Below are positions 25,046 through 37,100 of a stretch of 64,000 bases of DNA, in pieces; position 1 is the first letter of the stretch; the number at the start of each line of letters is the position of its first letter. Under the pieces are notes generated by a model, which did not search any database, was not told the DNA's origin, and saw only the letters and a list, made by a program, of their open reading frames with translations. Both the position numbers and the translations under genes were made by a program. The stretch is from Acanthochlamys bracteata (lineage: Eukaryota > Streptophyta > Magnoliopsida > Pandanales > Velloziaceae): positions 3,100,001 to 3,164,000 of the forward strand of contig CM034133.1 of the NCBI GenBank assembly GCA_019914995.1, read 5' to 3'.

Positions 25046-25800
25046 TATGTACGTGATCTTGAAATTAAAATAGACACAAACCTAAGTAGTTAAATTTTGA
25101 CTAGAAGATAAAAGAAACAATCAAGATAAATAAAAGAAGAAAAACAAAAAGTAAAATCAAACAGTAAGTTGGAAAATGAGATGATTCCAAGCTATAGAAA
25201 CTGAAGAACTGATTAAAGCTAAATAATTATGAATCAAAATTTTGTTAGTTCAAACTGTTGGATACCATTACATGAAATGTTGCTTCAATCGACAATGCTG
25301 GTTTGCTAGATATTTAAAGCCACTTTGATGAATATTAGCAAATCATCTATTAAAATATATAGTAGCTAATCATGTCAATATGGAAGACCAATAGTTAAGA
25401 AATATCAACCGTAGAAGATGAAAAGTCAATAGTTAAGGAACTTGAAGCATTATTAGAAATATGAAAGTTCAAAAGATTCAACCATTAATAGGAAAATGAA
25501 AGATCAAAATATTTGGATAATTAATTGAAAAAGAGAAGTCTAACCATTTAAAAGTTTAAGAGTCATTTTGCGCACTTTATATAAATGAAGAAGAGCCATT
25601 TGTTCATGTTGTTCAAACCTGCATATATAACTCAAGTGGGGAGGGATGAATTGAGTTATTGATAAATAAAACTTTTTCCAACAAATTAGTTTAATTTTAG
25701 TCGACTGTGCTCGGACAGAGAACTGGAACAGAGTGTTTAGTATGCAGTGATTGATTTTAAAGAGAATTCTCAACTAGATGACAATTAAAGTATTATAGTG
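25046..25800. other. Intergenic DNA without recognisable gene
   Basis: AT-rich sequence with variants of CAATAGTTAAG and AAAGTTCAA recurring around 25380-25560. No coding support. Confidence 0.5.
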
Positions 25801-26661
25801 CTACTATACAAGTATTTAACGTGGTTCGGCAAGTGAATTGCCTACGTCCATGACCACTCAACTTGAGTGAACTTCACTAATCTTAAGTGTAGAACTACAA
25901 CAACCTACCACAGTGCTATGACAAGCACAACTCTGTCAGCTCACTTGTCAAGCTGAGCCGACAGCAGTTACCCAGGGTATTTCTTATTGCAGAGCCTACA
26001 CTTATACAGTCTCCCCTATCAGCAAAAGCTTCCTTAAGCTATTTGCTTTCAAGTGCAAATGCACTTACACACATTTGATGAAATTTAAAACACAGGTTGA
26101 AGCACTGAATCAATCTCACATTTTCAGTTTACAGAGTGAGTGAAGTGTGATTATCAAAAGGAAGCCTGAAATGAAATTACTTGGGTTCTTGGCTTTAGTA
26201 GGAGCAGAGCTATTTTAGATTCTTAGAGTGAAATTTATGGCTTTTCTGCTCTGTTTTTCTCCAGCTCAGGTTTTCATCTTTTTATATCTTCCTTCTTCAC
26301 AGGTTGGCTGCCGTTTAAAAATTCCTGTTGCCTTCCTTCTTCCCGATCTTCAAGGTGATGAAAATTTGCCCGTTGAGCTGCTGTGAGTGATGGCCGACTT
26401 AGAGTGAGAGGGTCTCTACCGGATCAAGCATTTAATTCATACACTCTTGGAAGTGATTTGATATGTATGGTTGTAATTAATGCTCCCCGGTGGCAAAGCG
26501 CGCATCTTCATCTCTTTGTCTGAAAATTTGATTTTATAGATATATTGATGTATCTTGGTGCAAGTGGGTCCGGTTAGATTTTGACACGTTGGTGTAGCTG
26601 TTCCTTATATTGAACATCATTGCAGTCAACTGCTATTTCCTATTAATCTTCTGAACATGCT
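25801..26661. mobile_element. Possible LTR fragment carrying the TTAACGTGGTTCGGC motif
   Basis: TATTTAACGTGGTTCGGCAA followed by GCCTACGTCCATG (about 25814-25852) is a combination I associate with LTRs of plant retrotransposons. I could not find the element's ends or a target duplication, and there is no coding sequence next to it, so this is a fragment at best. Confidence 0.3.
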
Positions 26662-26825
26662 AGGTGATTTCTGCATCTTCATTCGTTAGTGAGGCTTTTC
26701 CTATATAATAACTGGCTGTGTAGTGACTAAATTGTGCTGTATCATCTTAGGTGATTTGTATCTTCATTCGTCAGTGAGCCTTTCCTATATAATAGCTGGC
26801 TGTGTGGTGACTAAATTGTGCTGGT
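26662..26825 (+). repeat. Tandem duplication, period 87 bp
   Basis: The unit begins AGGTGATTT at 26662 and again at 26749, followed in both by ATCTTCATTCGTYAGTGAG, a CCTATATAATARCTGGCTG stretch and TGACTAAATTGTGCTG. Only a few substitutions separate the two copies. The duplication is non-coding. Confidence 0.85.
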
Positions 26826-27209
26826 GCTGATAGAATCCTGTAAAGCTAATTTCAATAGCTGAGAATAAAATATTTGCATTTTATGTACAATAATTCTTCA
26901 CTTTTGTAATCATCAAAATATATTTTCAATATGAAGCAACAGTTCAGATCATAAATCAACGTCACAACATCAAATGTGAGAATAGAGAGAAATTACGGTT
27001 AAAATTTAATTGAAAACGTAACACAATAGTTGTAATTATTAAGTTAGTGATTTTCTTGAGACAAATGTATTTTCGTAGGTAGTTTTTATTATTTCTTTAT
27101 ACATAAACCTCTTGTTTTGTGTTTATTTTATTATTTTCTCAATTCTTATATTGCTTTGGCAAGATAATTTGTGTTTTGTATTTCTATTGCATTTATTGAT
27201 AACCTTAAA
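26826..27209. other. Intergenic DNA without recognisable gene
   Basis: AT-rich sequence between the 87-bp duplication and the older copia relic. Nothing further was seen. Confidence 0.5.
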
Positions 27210-27721
27210 TAGTTAAGTATTTTCAATAAGTGGTTGAGAAGTTCAACGGTAGTAATAACACGTTGTGGAAAATAATGCTATTAGCGATTCTTATAAAGGA
27301 GAATTGCTTAGGATCATTATAGGATTGGTTGTGTGATCTTCTACAGAAAATGTGGCATAAGCTAGAGTGAAATGTTTTGGTATATATTAATCTTACTTTG
27401 GCCTAACATATTTTGCTTAGTGTATTAAAAAGATCGTAAAGGAGGTTTGAAGAAGCTTTAGAGACTTATACCAATAAGACATTATAATATGCTATTGTTT
27501 TGAGAAAAAGATGTATTTTTTACACATACTTAAATTAGATTCTATTTTAGGTACTTACGCAAATTAGAGACTTTGTTTTCTCAATTGACAGTATTGAAAA
27601 AAAAGAAATAGAGACCACTGAACATGACGTAATCCTTCTTCAGAGTCTTTCTAATCAAACTTATTAGCTCAACTGATATAGATTTTTTTTGTTGATAACA
27701 AGGCGATAGCAACTGTTGTCG

Positions 27722-27726
27722 AGTAA
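27722..27726. repeat. Target-site duplication of the solo LTR (left)
   Basis: AGTAA here and again at 29027-29031 directly bracket the 1300-bp LTR. Confidence 0.85.
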
Positions 27727-29026
27727 TGTTGGAACTCTCAAGTTAATTTTGATGATAACAATAAATTAAAAATCATGATTTATATTGGACTAATAAATTA
27801 AGATTAAGTTCTGCAGGATTAAATAATCAAGTTTATTTTACTTACGGCATACAACAATAACAGTCATTGAACAGCCAGCTGCTCTGCCACTGTCAATCAA
27901 GCAGCATACAGAACTGAGGACCCTATAGTCACTACAGCCAGTCATTCAACTATTGAAGCATACGAAGACTTTTCTGTAAAGCTCAAAAACAGAAGATTGG
28001 GTTCAACAACAAAACTCCTGCTCAAGCCCTTCATTTCAAGATCTCTTGGATTCACATTTCACTGAAACAAATCAGATGATACAAGATCTACAACGAGCAA
28101 AAATTTATTCTCTTCACAAAAAAAAGAAAGCTCAATGTTCAAGAAAAGAAAAGAGATTATACAACTAAGATTAACTAATCAAGTCAAGCTGGCGAAGTCA
28201 AACCAATCCAAAGCAGACAACCTGGAATGCATTAAATTGGGACAAGCCAACTCAGCTCAAAAATTAAAAACAACAATTCAGCTGAACCAAGTCTAGGATC
28301 ACTGGATGGTAAATTTAAATTTCTTTCCACATTGCATTTAATGCCCATGAAGATCCTGCACTAGAGTAGCCGAAACTGATCGTGAAAGCGGTTGATTAAC
28401 CGCTGAATAAATTGCTCCTCTCCGTTTTGAAAATCTACCAACGCAAAAGAGCGCCAATGGCAATCTTCTTCAACAGGAAGAATCATCCTGTAAAAGAAAA
28501 AAAGTCTATAAGAAGGAAAGCAGAGGAACGAAGAGTGGCGATCAACGAACGAAGACTCAAAAACTCAACTGCTCTACAACACTAAAATCACTCGAGTAAA
28601 AATTGAAATCTTCCTGCTAATCACACAGAAGGCATCATTCTCAGCAACCAGTTTGATCATCTCAACAGAAAACTCCTGAGAATATTCATTCACCATGAGA
28701 TAGATCATGTGCCTAACCTTTATTGTTTTTAACCTCATGCAGTTCTGTAACAGTGTGCTCGAGGCACTTGGTAAAGAAGCTTGATTGGAGCTTGGTGAAA
28801 GTTCTTAAACTTTGTAATAGAGCTAGCATATCAGCCAAAGGGACAGTGCTGTGTCCAGTAAGCTGTGAATGGTTATCTTGGTAAAGAAACCCTTTTAAGA
28901 GTTACAAGATTACTAACAGCCGGTTGTGCGCTTGCTGTCTAAGAATCATTAAGATTTACGAAAACTTTTATTTATCAACTCAATTCACCTCTCCCCTCTT
29001 GAGTTGATCTTGGAAGAGATTCAACA
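27727..29026 (+). mobile_element. Solo LTR of a copia-type retrotransposon, 1300 bp
   Basis: The block begins TGTTGGAAC and ends TTCAACA, giving inverted ends with TG...CA. It is flanked by the direct duplication AGTAA, and the host gag reading resumes right after it. Near its end is CTCAATTCACCTCTCCCCTC followed by TTGAGTTG, common at the ends of plant copia LTRs. There is no internal coding region, so two LTRs probably recombined and left one. The orientation is inferred from those ends. Confidence 0.85.
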
Positions 29027-29704
29027 AGTAAGAAAATCATCACAAATGCAAGCATGAGTTGTACATGGTGGAGATTAAGTTGAAGCCTTACTGGTGGTGC
29101 AAGATTGCTCCTGTAAGAGACGAAGGATTAATTCCAGAAGGATTAGCTTAGATAGAAAAAAGATAAGTGATAGATGAAGTGTTATGTAGGCGAAAAGTTT
29201 AAACATTATAATAAGAAATGCAAAATCATAACAAATAAGATTGGAGATTCAAATATCTCGAACTCATTTACTAGTATGGCGTATAACTCCGATGATGGTG
29301 AGGTTTAGCAGAAGAGGCAGTAGCTATTATCAGTGATAAGTACAAAATCTATATGTCTCTCGATATTGGATTCAGAATATTTTAGCACATGACTTTTATG
29401 AGGGAATAGTTTCAATATATGAAGCCATTTTTTGAGATGTCGTGCGAATATGAAATGCATAAGCCTTTAAAGTTGTTGGAGTCGGTTATATCAAATTTAA
29501 GGCACATGATGAAAAATATACAAAGAATATGCATTATCAGTAATGTATGTTTGTGTTTGGTACTACAAGGATTTGGTTATTTTAAGGACAATTGTATGAT
29601 CTACGTTGCTAGACTCGCATCTAAGACGGTAAGATGAAGGTTATCGTAGACGCATAGAAAATCTTAGAGTCAAAAAAGATCAGCTCAAATCTACATACTA
29701 TACG

Positions 29705-30262
29705 TAAGATGACACTGATATAGAAAGATATTTGTAATGCATAAAGCAACATTAAAAATATCATGCGAGTACGACAACTTGAAATTTGGGCATACTTTGA
29801 AACATAGTTTGATGATCATCTGTGACTGAAAGCCCCTATCGAAGCTGTCTGAGATAAAATTTCCTTTATGTGAGGATTGGGTCATAAATAAGTAATACCA
29901 TACCAAGTTTAAAAATATCAATTTTCAGTACATAAGATAAACTCGAATTTTTTTGGAGCGTCAAATTGGGTTCATGTTAAGGCCATACAAGGTGCTTAGG
30001 GTGGCACTATATAGGAAGATAATTGTAATGCATCAAATAATATTAAGAATATCAAACAAATATGGTAAGCTGAAATTTGAGCACGTTTTAGAACATGATT
30101 TGAAAATCTTCTATGATTGAAAGTCTTTATCAGAATTGTCCGAATAAAATTTCATTATGCGAGGAATGTGTTACAAATAAATATTACTGTGTTACGTCTA
30201 GAAAATTAATTTTTCAGATAAAAGATAAACTCTGACTTTTCAAGGAGGATCACTCTTAAGGC
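29705..30262. repeat. Two diverged tandem copies of a 291-bp unit
   Basis: TGTAATGCAT at 29733 recurs at 30024. Both are followed by corresponding stretches: AATATTAARAATATCA, then CTTGAAATTTG/CTGAAATTTG, then ACATGATTTG/ACATAGTTTG, AAATTTC, and finally TTTTCAGTA/TTTTTCAGAT with a RATAAACTC end. The copies differ at many positions. This could be the edge of a larger satellite or of a retroelement's untranslated region. Confidence 0.75.
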
Positions 30263-31611
30263 CTATTCCCAAAATAGCCTAAACAAAAATCTTTGATAGG
30301 GAAGCCCATGGGCCGTGGACGGAAATTAAACGCTCCCACCAACCGGGCAAAACCCGTACAAGAAGTTCTTACAATATCCATTAAAACAACACAGAGTTGG
30401 TGGAGCCCGCGTTCGTTCGCTGTATCTATCTACCACCTTAAATCACTCTCATTGGATGGAATCGTTTCTGGATAGTTATTATTCTTTATTATCAATGTTG
30501 TTCGCATTAAATAAACAAACCCACACTACTATCCCCACCCATAATTCAAAGCCCATAACCAGACACTATTTCGGTCACTTTTTCTGGTGTAAATTTTAGG
30601 TGCGCTATTCTCTTCTCCGGTATCAGGTCCCCCTCATTCCATCACCGCGTTCTTTTCTTTTTTCCTTTTTTCTTCTTTCCGGAAACAACGGCAGCTGCTC
30701 CCGTTTCATGAATTTTTCTTATCCTTCATCTCCCGCGCTCGGATAAATCCCCGCCGTTTTCCGAGTCGTGATCGTGCTGACTCATCGTAGGGCTGAGGTA
30801 CGTTGAATTACATTGCATTTCGATTCTGCCGCACTGTCACGACGGTTTTCGATTTCTCGTTGATTCTACTGTTTCTGTCGGTATTTGGGAATCTCAGAAT
30901 GTTTGGATAAGAGAAATGTGCATTTACTTAGATCTCAGGAGGGGTTCTTTTCTTTTTTTCGCTTTTTCTGTGAAGCATAATTGTTATAGATTTTGAATCT
31001 TAAGGCAAAAAGTTAATATGTTTGAAAATGATGTAGAGTTTCTGGTTGGTTAGATAATGTATAGGTTGGAAAGAGGAGATCTTGTGTGGATATTTTGGTG
31101 TAGTAATTTGAGCACTAGTAAGCTAGTAGTTTTGAGTGTGAATTTAGTTTTTGAGGTTTACCGAAAAGCAACTTCTTATAATAAATATTCATCAACTTTG
31201 GAGAACTGCTTGAGAGTTTCATACAATTTTTAGCAATGAAAGTCTTAATTGAGCAAACACCGAAAAGCCAACTTGTTACTTACAGTGTATTGGAACTATG
31301 TTTGTACTCATTTTTTGACAGATCTCACTCGATGGAGTTTACAAACTGTGTTCGAGCATGTCTGTGCAAACTAAATGGTGAATTATGCTAGTGGTTATAG
31401 AAGTAGAGTCTAGAACTCAATGTCTAGCTTGCGCTGTTTATTCTAAGATTTATTTCTGTTTATATCTGTTTGTTTGACTGCAAGTTACGTATTTCTATTG
31501 CCTTTGTTTATATGGTTCGTGTACTTCTGAAGATATTTTCATGCTTGGTGGGCTAATTTAGATGCATGGTTCAAGCCTTATGTTGAAATGCAGGATTTAA
31601 AGGCCTCAATT
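30263..31611 (+). promoter_or_regulatory. Promoter and split 5' leader of the TLC-domain gene
   Basis: A pyrimidine-rich stretch (about 30600-30730) is followed by a leader exon ending GGCTGAG at 30797 before a GTACGT donor. The acceptor TGCAG at 31593 lies 18 bases before the ATG at 31612. The leader intron of about 800 bp is thus well supported by splice signals; the transcription start is not fixed. Confidence 0.5.
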
Positions 31612-34123
31612 ATGGCAATGAAGTCCTATCAGTATCAAGCTGAAGCGTTGGTTAGAGAGTATTTTCTAGCTGATCCAGTAATACCATACTCTTCTGTGCT
31701 TAGTGGAATATTTTTGTGCAAAATGGTAAGAACTTATCACTATTTCTTCATACTAGTTTAAATTATCCAGTTATTTACTTAAAGTCAGTTTATGGATTGT
31801 TTTTAACGTGGATGCATTGTCTTCATATTTCAAACATATTACGTTGGTTTTTTTTTCTGTCCTAAGTTTCCTATCACTTTGTCATAGATAATTTGCAGCT
31901 GAGCGTGCTCTGGGCCAGCTTGATGCAAATCGGCTTTAAATTTTAAGGAGTAGCTATCCTATTTTCAAACTAATGGGGATTTTTGATCATTTTCATTAGA
32001 TCACCATATGACCATGACTCATAGGAGCTACATGACATGCTCATCAGATCAGCTTGTGCTATTGGGAGCTATGTGATCTTGCATCGATAGATCAGTGTGC
32101 ACTATTAGGAGCTATTTGCTCATTGATCATAGCTAAAACCTTGGTATTTATATCCATACTGTTTGGGAAATATGATGTGCGGCCAGGTTCTTTTTTAACT
32201 CTAGCTTTTACTTGATGGATAAGAAGCCTTCACAAAGCTAGCTTGAGGGGACTGTCAGCAAAATGAGGACCAATTCATTATTTTTTAAATACTGGAAGAA
32301 AGCTCTAGTTGGATTATGTAGAACGAAAATATAGACTATTTACTAGAATCCAGTATCAATGTTTTAACAAAACTTTCAGAACTCTTCTTATAATCTACGC
32401 CTACCATTCTTTTATTAACTGTACAAATACACATCAATAGGTGGTTAAACCGTTTGTAATAGTGGCAACGTTAATTAATCAATATCTGCTTGATTGTGAG
32501 ATATGTATTTTACTAGTAGTTATTGAATTTATATGAGTCCTGAATCAGGGTATCGGGCACATGAAACTAGTCCATACTTATGATGCACTTCTTTTATTGC
32601 AGTAAGTTGTTTTTTTGTACATCCCCTGATTTAATAGTAAAAGTATATATTGCTCGAGTTTTTAGTTGTTATTTGCTGTATTAAGTATTTACTGTATTTT
32701 TTAAATTGACTCTGCTCTCTTCTGCAGTAATTTTAAAATAAGCTAACTTGTTCGCCCTGGAAGAGCTTTTTTTTCCATGTTGACATGATTTTCTTACTCA
32801 CTTGCTCAGGCATACGATCTCACCCAACTATTGAGTTCATTTTACTTCAAGGGATATGCTTCTCTGACTAAGATCCAACGTATCGAGTGGAACAACCGGT
32901 AAGATTAAGTAGCTTTTTATATTTCCTTTGCCTTATCTTTGTCTATGCTGATTTCTTATCTGACGCTTACTATTTTTCTTGCAGGGGTATGTCTACTGTG
33001 CATGCCATATTCATAACTTTAAGTTCAGTATATCTCGTGTTCTACTCAGGCTTATTCTCTGATGATCCTGTCAACGGACTTGTTACATTTCGAACATCAC
33101 CACTCTCTACATTTGTTTTGGGTGTAAGGGTTCTTAGTAAATTTATTTTTTATTTACTTCATTCTTGCATTTTCCACAATGCCTTCTTACCATATTTTTT
33201 GTATTGCTTGCGACAGATTTCTGTAGGTTATTTCATCACAGACCTTGCAATGATATTTTGGCTATATCCATCTCTTGGTGGAATGGAGTATGTGAGTGTT
33301 CATATGTTATGTTAGCAAGCAAAGAACCTCTTCCACTTTCATTACTTTCTAGTTTTACCATGTTTCGATTTGGATAGTATGGTATGTGTCTCAGATAATT
33401 TAGACTTATTAAAATTTTTTTCTTCTACAGGTTTTCCATCACTTGCTTTCTGTAAGTGGAATAACTTATTCTATGATATCAGGAGAAGCACTACTATATA
33501 CGTACATGCTTCTCATTTCAGAGACAACCACTCCAGAAATTAATTTGCGATGGTAATCAGATATGTTTTCTAGTTTTTGCTTGTGTAGATGAAACTCGGT
33601 TATTACTTATTAGAATAGTCCATTGTTTTATGCATCTATGTGCTGAAGGTTTCTTGACACTGCTGGGTTGAAAAGATCTACTGCATATCTTATAAATGGC
33701 ATCATTATGTTCTTTGCATGGCTGGTAAGTTCCAATCTATTTGATGTGTTTCCAAACTTTTTGTGCACCATATTTGTTCCCTCTTAGTTTGTTAACTTCT
33801 GTATTTGTTTCTATTCTATGCTTCTCTAATGCAGGTGGCGAGAATATTCCTCTTCATGTATTTGTTTTACCATATTTATGAGCATTATGACCAGGTAATA
33901 CCCTTCTTCTCTAAACAATGTTATGGTAGGATGCCGCGGTTGCTTGGTCTTACCAAATACTTAGCTCAATTATCTTCATTCGGTTTTTGCCCAGGTAATT
34001 CAGTTGCATATGATGGGTTACCTTTTAGTGTTTGTTGTGCCATCGGCTTTGGGAGTCATGAACTTGATATGGTTTGGGAAAATTTTAAAAGGACTGAAGA
34101 AAACATTAGCAAAAAGACAGTGA
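31612..34123 (+). CDS. TLC-domain multi-pass membrane protein (TMEM56/TLCD4-like)
   Basis: Eight coding exons: 31612-31725, 32810-32898, 32985-33123, 33217-33291, 33431-33552, 33649-33724, 33835-33894 and 33995-34123. They add to 804 nt (267 residues), all in frame. The protein matches the TRAM/LAG1/CLN8 (TLC) fold as in plant At1g31300-type proteins. Visible blocks are IEWNNRGMSTVHAIF (a conserved start of the TLC core), ITDLAMIFWLYPSLGGMEYV, FHHLLSV with its His pair, SETTTPEINLRWFLDTAG, and VARIFLFMYLFYHIYEHYDQ. About six or seven hydrophobic helices are seen and there is no cleavable signal peptide. The C terminus KGLKKTLAKRQ is basic and could serve as an ER-retention-like tail, which is inference. 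TLC proteins act in membrane lipid balance; the exact substrate is unknown. The start gives the usual short N terminus. Confidence 0.92.
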
Positions 34124-37100
34124 AGGATAAGCAGGGAGGGAGAATCTCTCTTTGAACCTTTGTATCTACATATGGTTCTCCCAGTTTTCCTTTCCCATAT
34201 TACAGCGGCACTATATAGAGGCCAGCAGGAGTAGAGCGGATGAAAATGCCATGCTGTTTTAGGATAGCTAGCATGGAACTTCAAAATCTACTCAAACACG
34301 TTGGGAGTAAGTTGCACGTCTCAATCCAAAAAGTTGGAGCTTTTGTATAGCAAATGATGTTTAAATTACATGATATATACGTAAGAGGTATTAATCCTAA
34401 AGGCAAGTATAGTTTGTGCGATTTTGTGCGTATATATAACTTTTTTAATTATCTTCATCTCCTCCTTTTCTTTGTATGTGGTTGGAGAGGGCATTGTGAT
34501 GAGTTGTCTTGATTCCTTTGGTATACATCTTAGAATTGCATACTGCTTCATGTGACCAGTGCTGCCATTCAGGATACCTGTTATTCGGAGTCCAAAGTAG
34601 AATTTCATAAGTAGCTCTTACCATTTATATGTTCAATTTGTTATTAACATATTACGATAGCTGCTTAAAGAATACACGGTTACATGATTTGTGTGATGTG
34701 TTGCAAATGTTAACACTTCCAGGTTTTCATCATTATTTATGCCATTCTCTTGTCGAGATTTATTGATTACCTTTCTGTAAGAAGCAACTGTCCTTTGTGA
34801 AATTGATTATCTCGATACTGATATCGACAGTGAATGGATTTGAAAGAGTTGAGTTGAGTCTGGGTAGGTTATTGCAGTTTCATTGCTTATTTGCACGATG
34901 CAATGTAATATGTTTTATTGGTTCTTCTAATCCAAGATTTAACGTGCTTCTAGTCTCGTACTTATGAAGCAACTCATTTGATTCATTCCCAACACTGCGA
35001 TAGAAAACGGAGCACGCTGCGGGAGTGCAGTACAAGCAACACCGTTGATAAATGAAGGTGTCGTTTTGGTGGTGCTTATAAATGATTATAAAATTTTATT
35101 TTAGTTTTTCATTCTCAATACATTTTTATAGTATTTTATATTTTTTAATTTGAAAAGCATAAATAAATTATATGTTATAAAATTCCTATATTTTCATAAA
35201 ATTTATATAAATAAATTTTTAAATAAAAAGTCAAATTATTTTTAAAAAAGTTTCAAATAATTTTTAAAATTTTTTTTATTTTAACCATTTTCAGACGTCC
35301 ACTAAATACGGCTAAGATTTTTGTTGGTTATTGAAGCAGACTAGTGAAATTCTGACTTCAGTGTCGTTCGGAGAAAGTGCTTATATCAAAATTTTATTTT
35401 AAGTTTTTGTTTTTTAATAATTTTTTATAATATTTTAAGTAATTTTTAAAAATTTGAAAATTGTAAATAAGTTATAGGTTATAATATCTTTATATAATTT
35501 TTTATGTTTTTGATAAAAAAGTTAAACTTATGTCAAAATATTTTAAAATAAACTTAATTTTTTAATTTTTTTTATTTTAAACACTTCAAATATTTCTCGA
35601 AAAATTCCAGACGAAAACCGAAAAAGGAAGAATCGCAGAAAACGCCTCCTCCTCTTTGCATTGGCGTAATTTTCGTAAAATAATGCAATTTGCTTAAATA
35701 TCATTTTTTCAATCTTATACCCTCTTTAATTTGTGGGTGATGCGCTTGATTACGGGATTGACGAGCTCACTGATCGATTTGTTGTGTAGGTGATCTGAGA
35801 TTCATGAGTGATGTCGGTAGGTTCAGTTTTGTAGTTATTTTTTAGGGTATTTTGATTCATTTGACTTGGAGGTTTTTGTTTGAAGAGATTTAGAAGTTTG
35901 ACTAGGAATGGAAGCAGGGTGATTGTTGGTTGTTTGTATAACTTAGGAGTACTGCTAGATCAAGCAATTTGAAACAGTTTAGAAGAATGAGTGTGGAGAT
36001 TTGATTGCTGAAAACATGAAGTGCTTGTGGAATTTGTGAAGTAAGGTTTCTAGTTTGATAGCTTTGGGTATCTTGGAAGAGATGGTCACCAGTGTTAATG
36101 ACTTTGTGTAATGTACTGTTGTTTAGAAAAAGAATAGTCGGTTTATTGTCAGGTTTGATTATTGTCATGGCTAGATGATCCGAAGGCACATAGATGGCAG
36201 GAAAATGTTGTTTCTGCAATCAGCTGCTATGGAGTATGGAAAGTACAGTTTGTATGTTTAGGAAATATTTACTTCGTTATGAACATGAACTAATACTATC
36301 TATGGCATTATAGGGAGAGGCAACAAAAGGAGGAAAACTGACCAAAATGTGAGTTCTTTTGAAGCTCTAGCGTTTCCTTTTTGGCAAAGATATCTAGTTG
36401 TATTAGATTATGGCTGCAGATGTTAGAAAGTGAAGGTAAATGGTAAGTTTACATACTTTAATATCACAAAGGAAGCTCTATGCTTGAAAGCTTGTTGACA
36501 TAATTGGAGAGACAGTAGGTTATTAGATAGTCGATAACAATTACAAGAGGTGGACCGGAAACAAGAAATTTGTTAACTTCTTTCTTTTCCATTGAGCTTA
36601 CCTTGAATCTACTCGGAGCGTTTGACACTGCTTACTCCAAAAACAACTTTTTAATATTTTATTTTATATTTTTTAATATATATTTTATAAGTATTTAAAA
36701 TTTTATTTAAAAATTAGAAAGTATAAAAAAAATTATACTTAGTGATCTTTTTATTGCATATTTTTATTAATTTTTTAGGTAAAATAATAGAGCTTGTTTT
36801 TTAAAAAGAATAAAAATATTTTCTATTTTAGAAAAAATTTATTTTAAAATCACTCACAAACGTCCCCACAAGACCATTCTCCTAAGACTTTTGAATAACT
36901 ACTTTCTACACAAGGGCAATTAACTTTTTGAAGAGAATATTTGAGAAATATCAGCACATGCAAGGCAGTTAATCGCATGTGTGTGCATGCTAAACAGGAG
37001 TCCCTATCTGGAGAAGATTGGCTAGATTGTTACTATGCTGAATCATCAGACTTAAGTCATAAGCAGTTGTCAGTAGGCAATGCAGGATGCCATTTATTCA

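Larger units (their letters stand above)
27210..29640 (+). pseudogene. Old Ty1/copia gag-protease relic, split by a solo LTR
   Basis: Before the insertion, frames read like copia gag: FNGSNNTLWKIMLLAIL at about 27240, then VLRKRCIFYT- and EHDVILLQSLSNQTY-like pieces to about 27670. After the inserted LTR the same gene resumes. A decayed zinc knuckle (CYVGEKFKHYNKKC, about 29180-29220) and a protease-like DSEYFSTHDF (about 29365-29395) follow, then a SCEYEMH...ISNLRHMMKNI region. Stops and shifts are frequent, so this is much older than the copia element at 19.6-25.0 kb. No flanking LTRs of its own were identified. Confidence 0.75.

Noticed and set aside
34990-35340. A bounded MITE with TIRs at 35.0-35.3 kb
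   Set aside because: The ends do not pair convincingly and no target duplication was found, so it is only mentioned as an AT-rich block.
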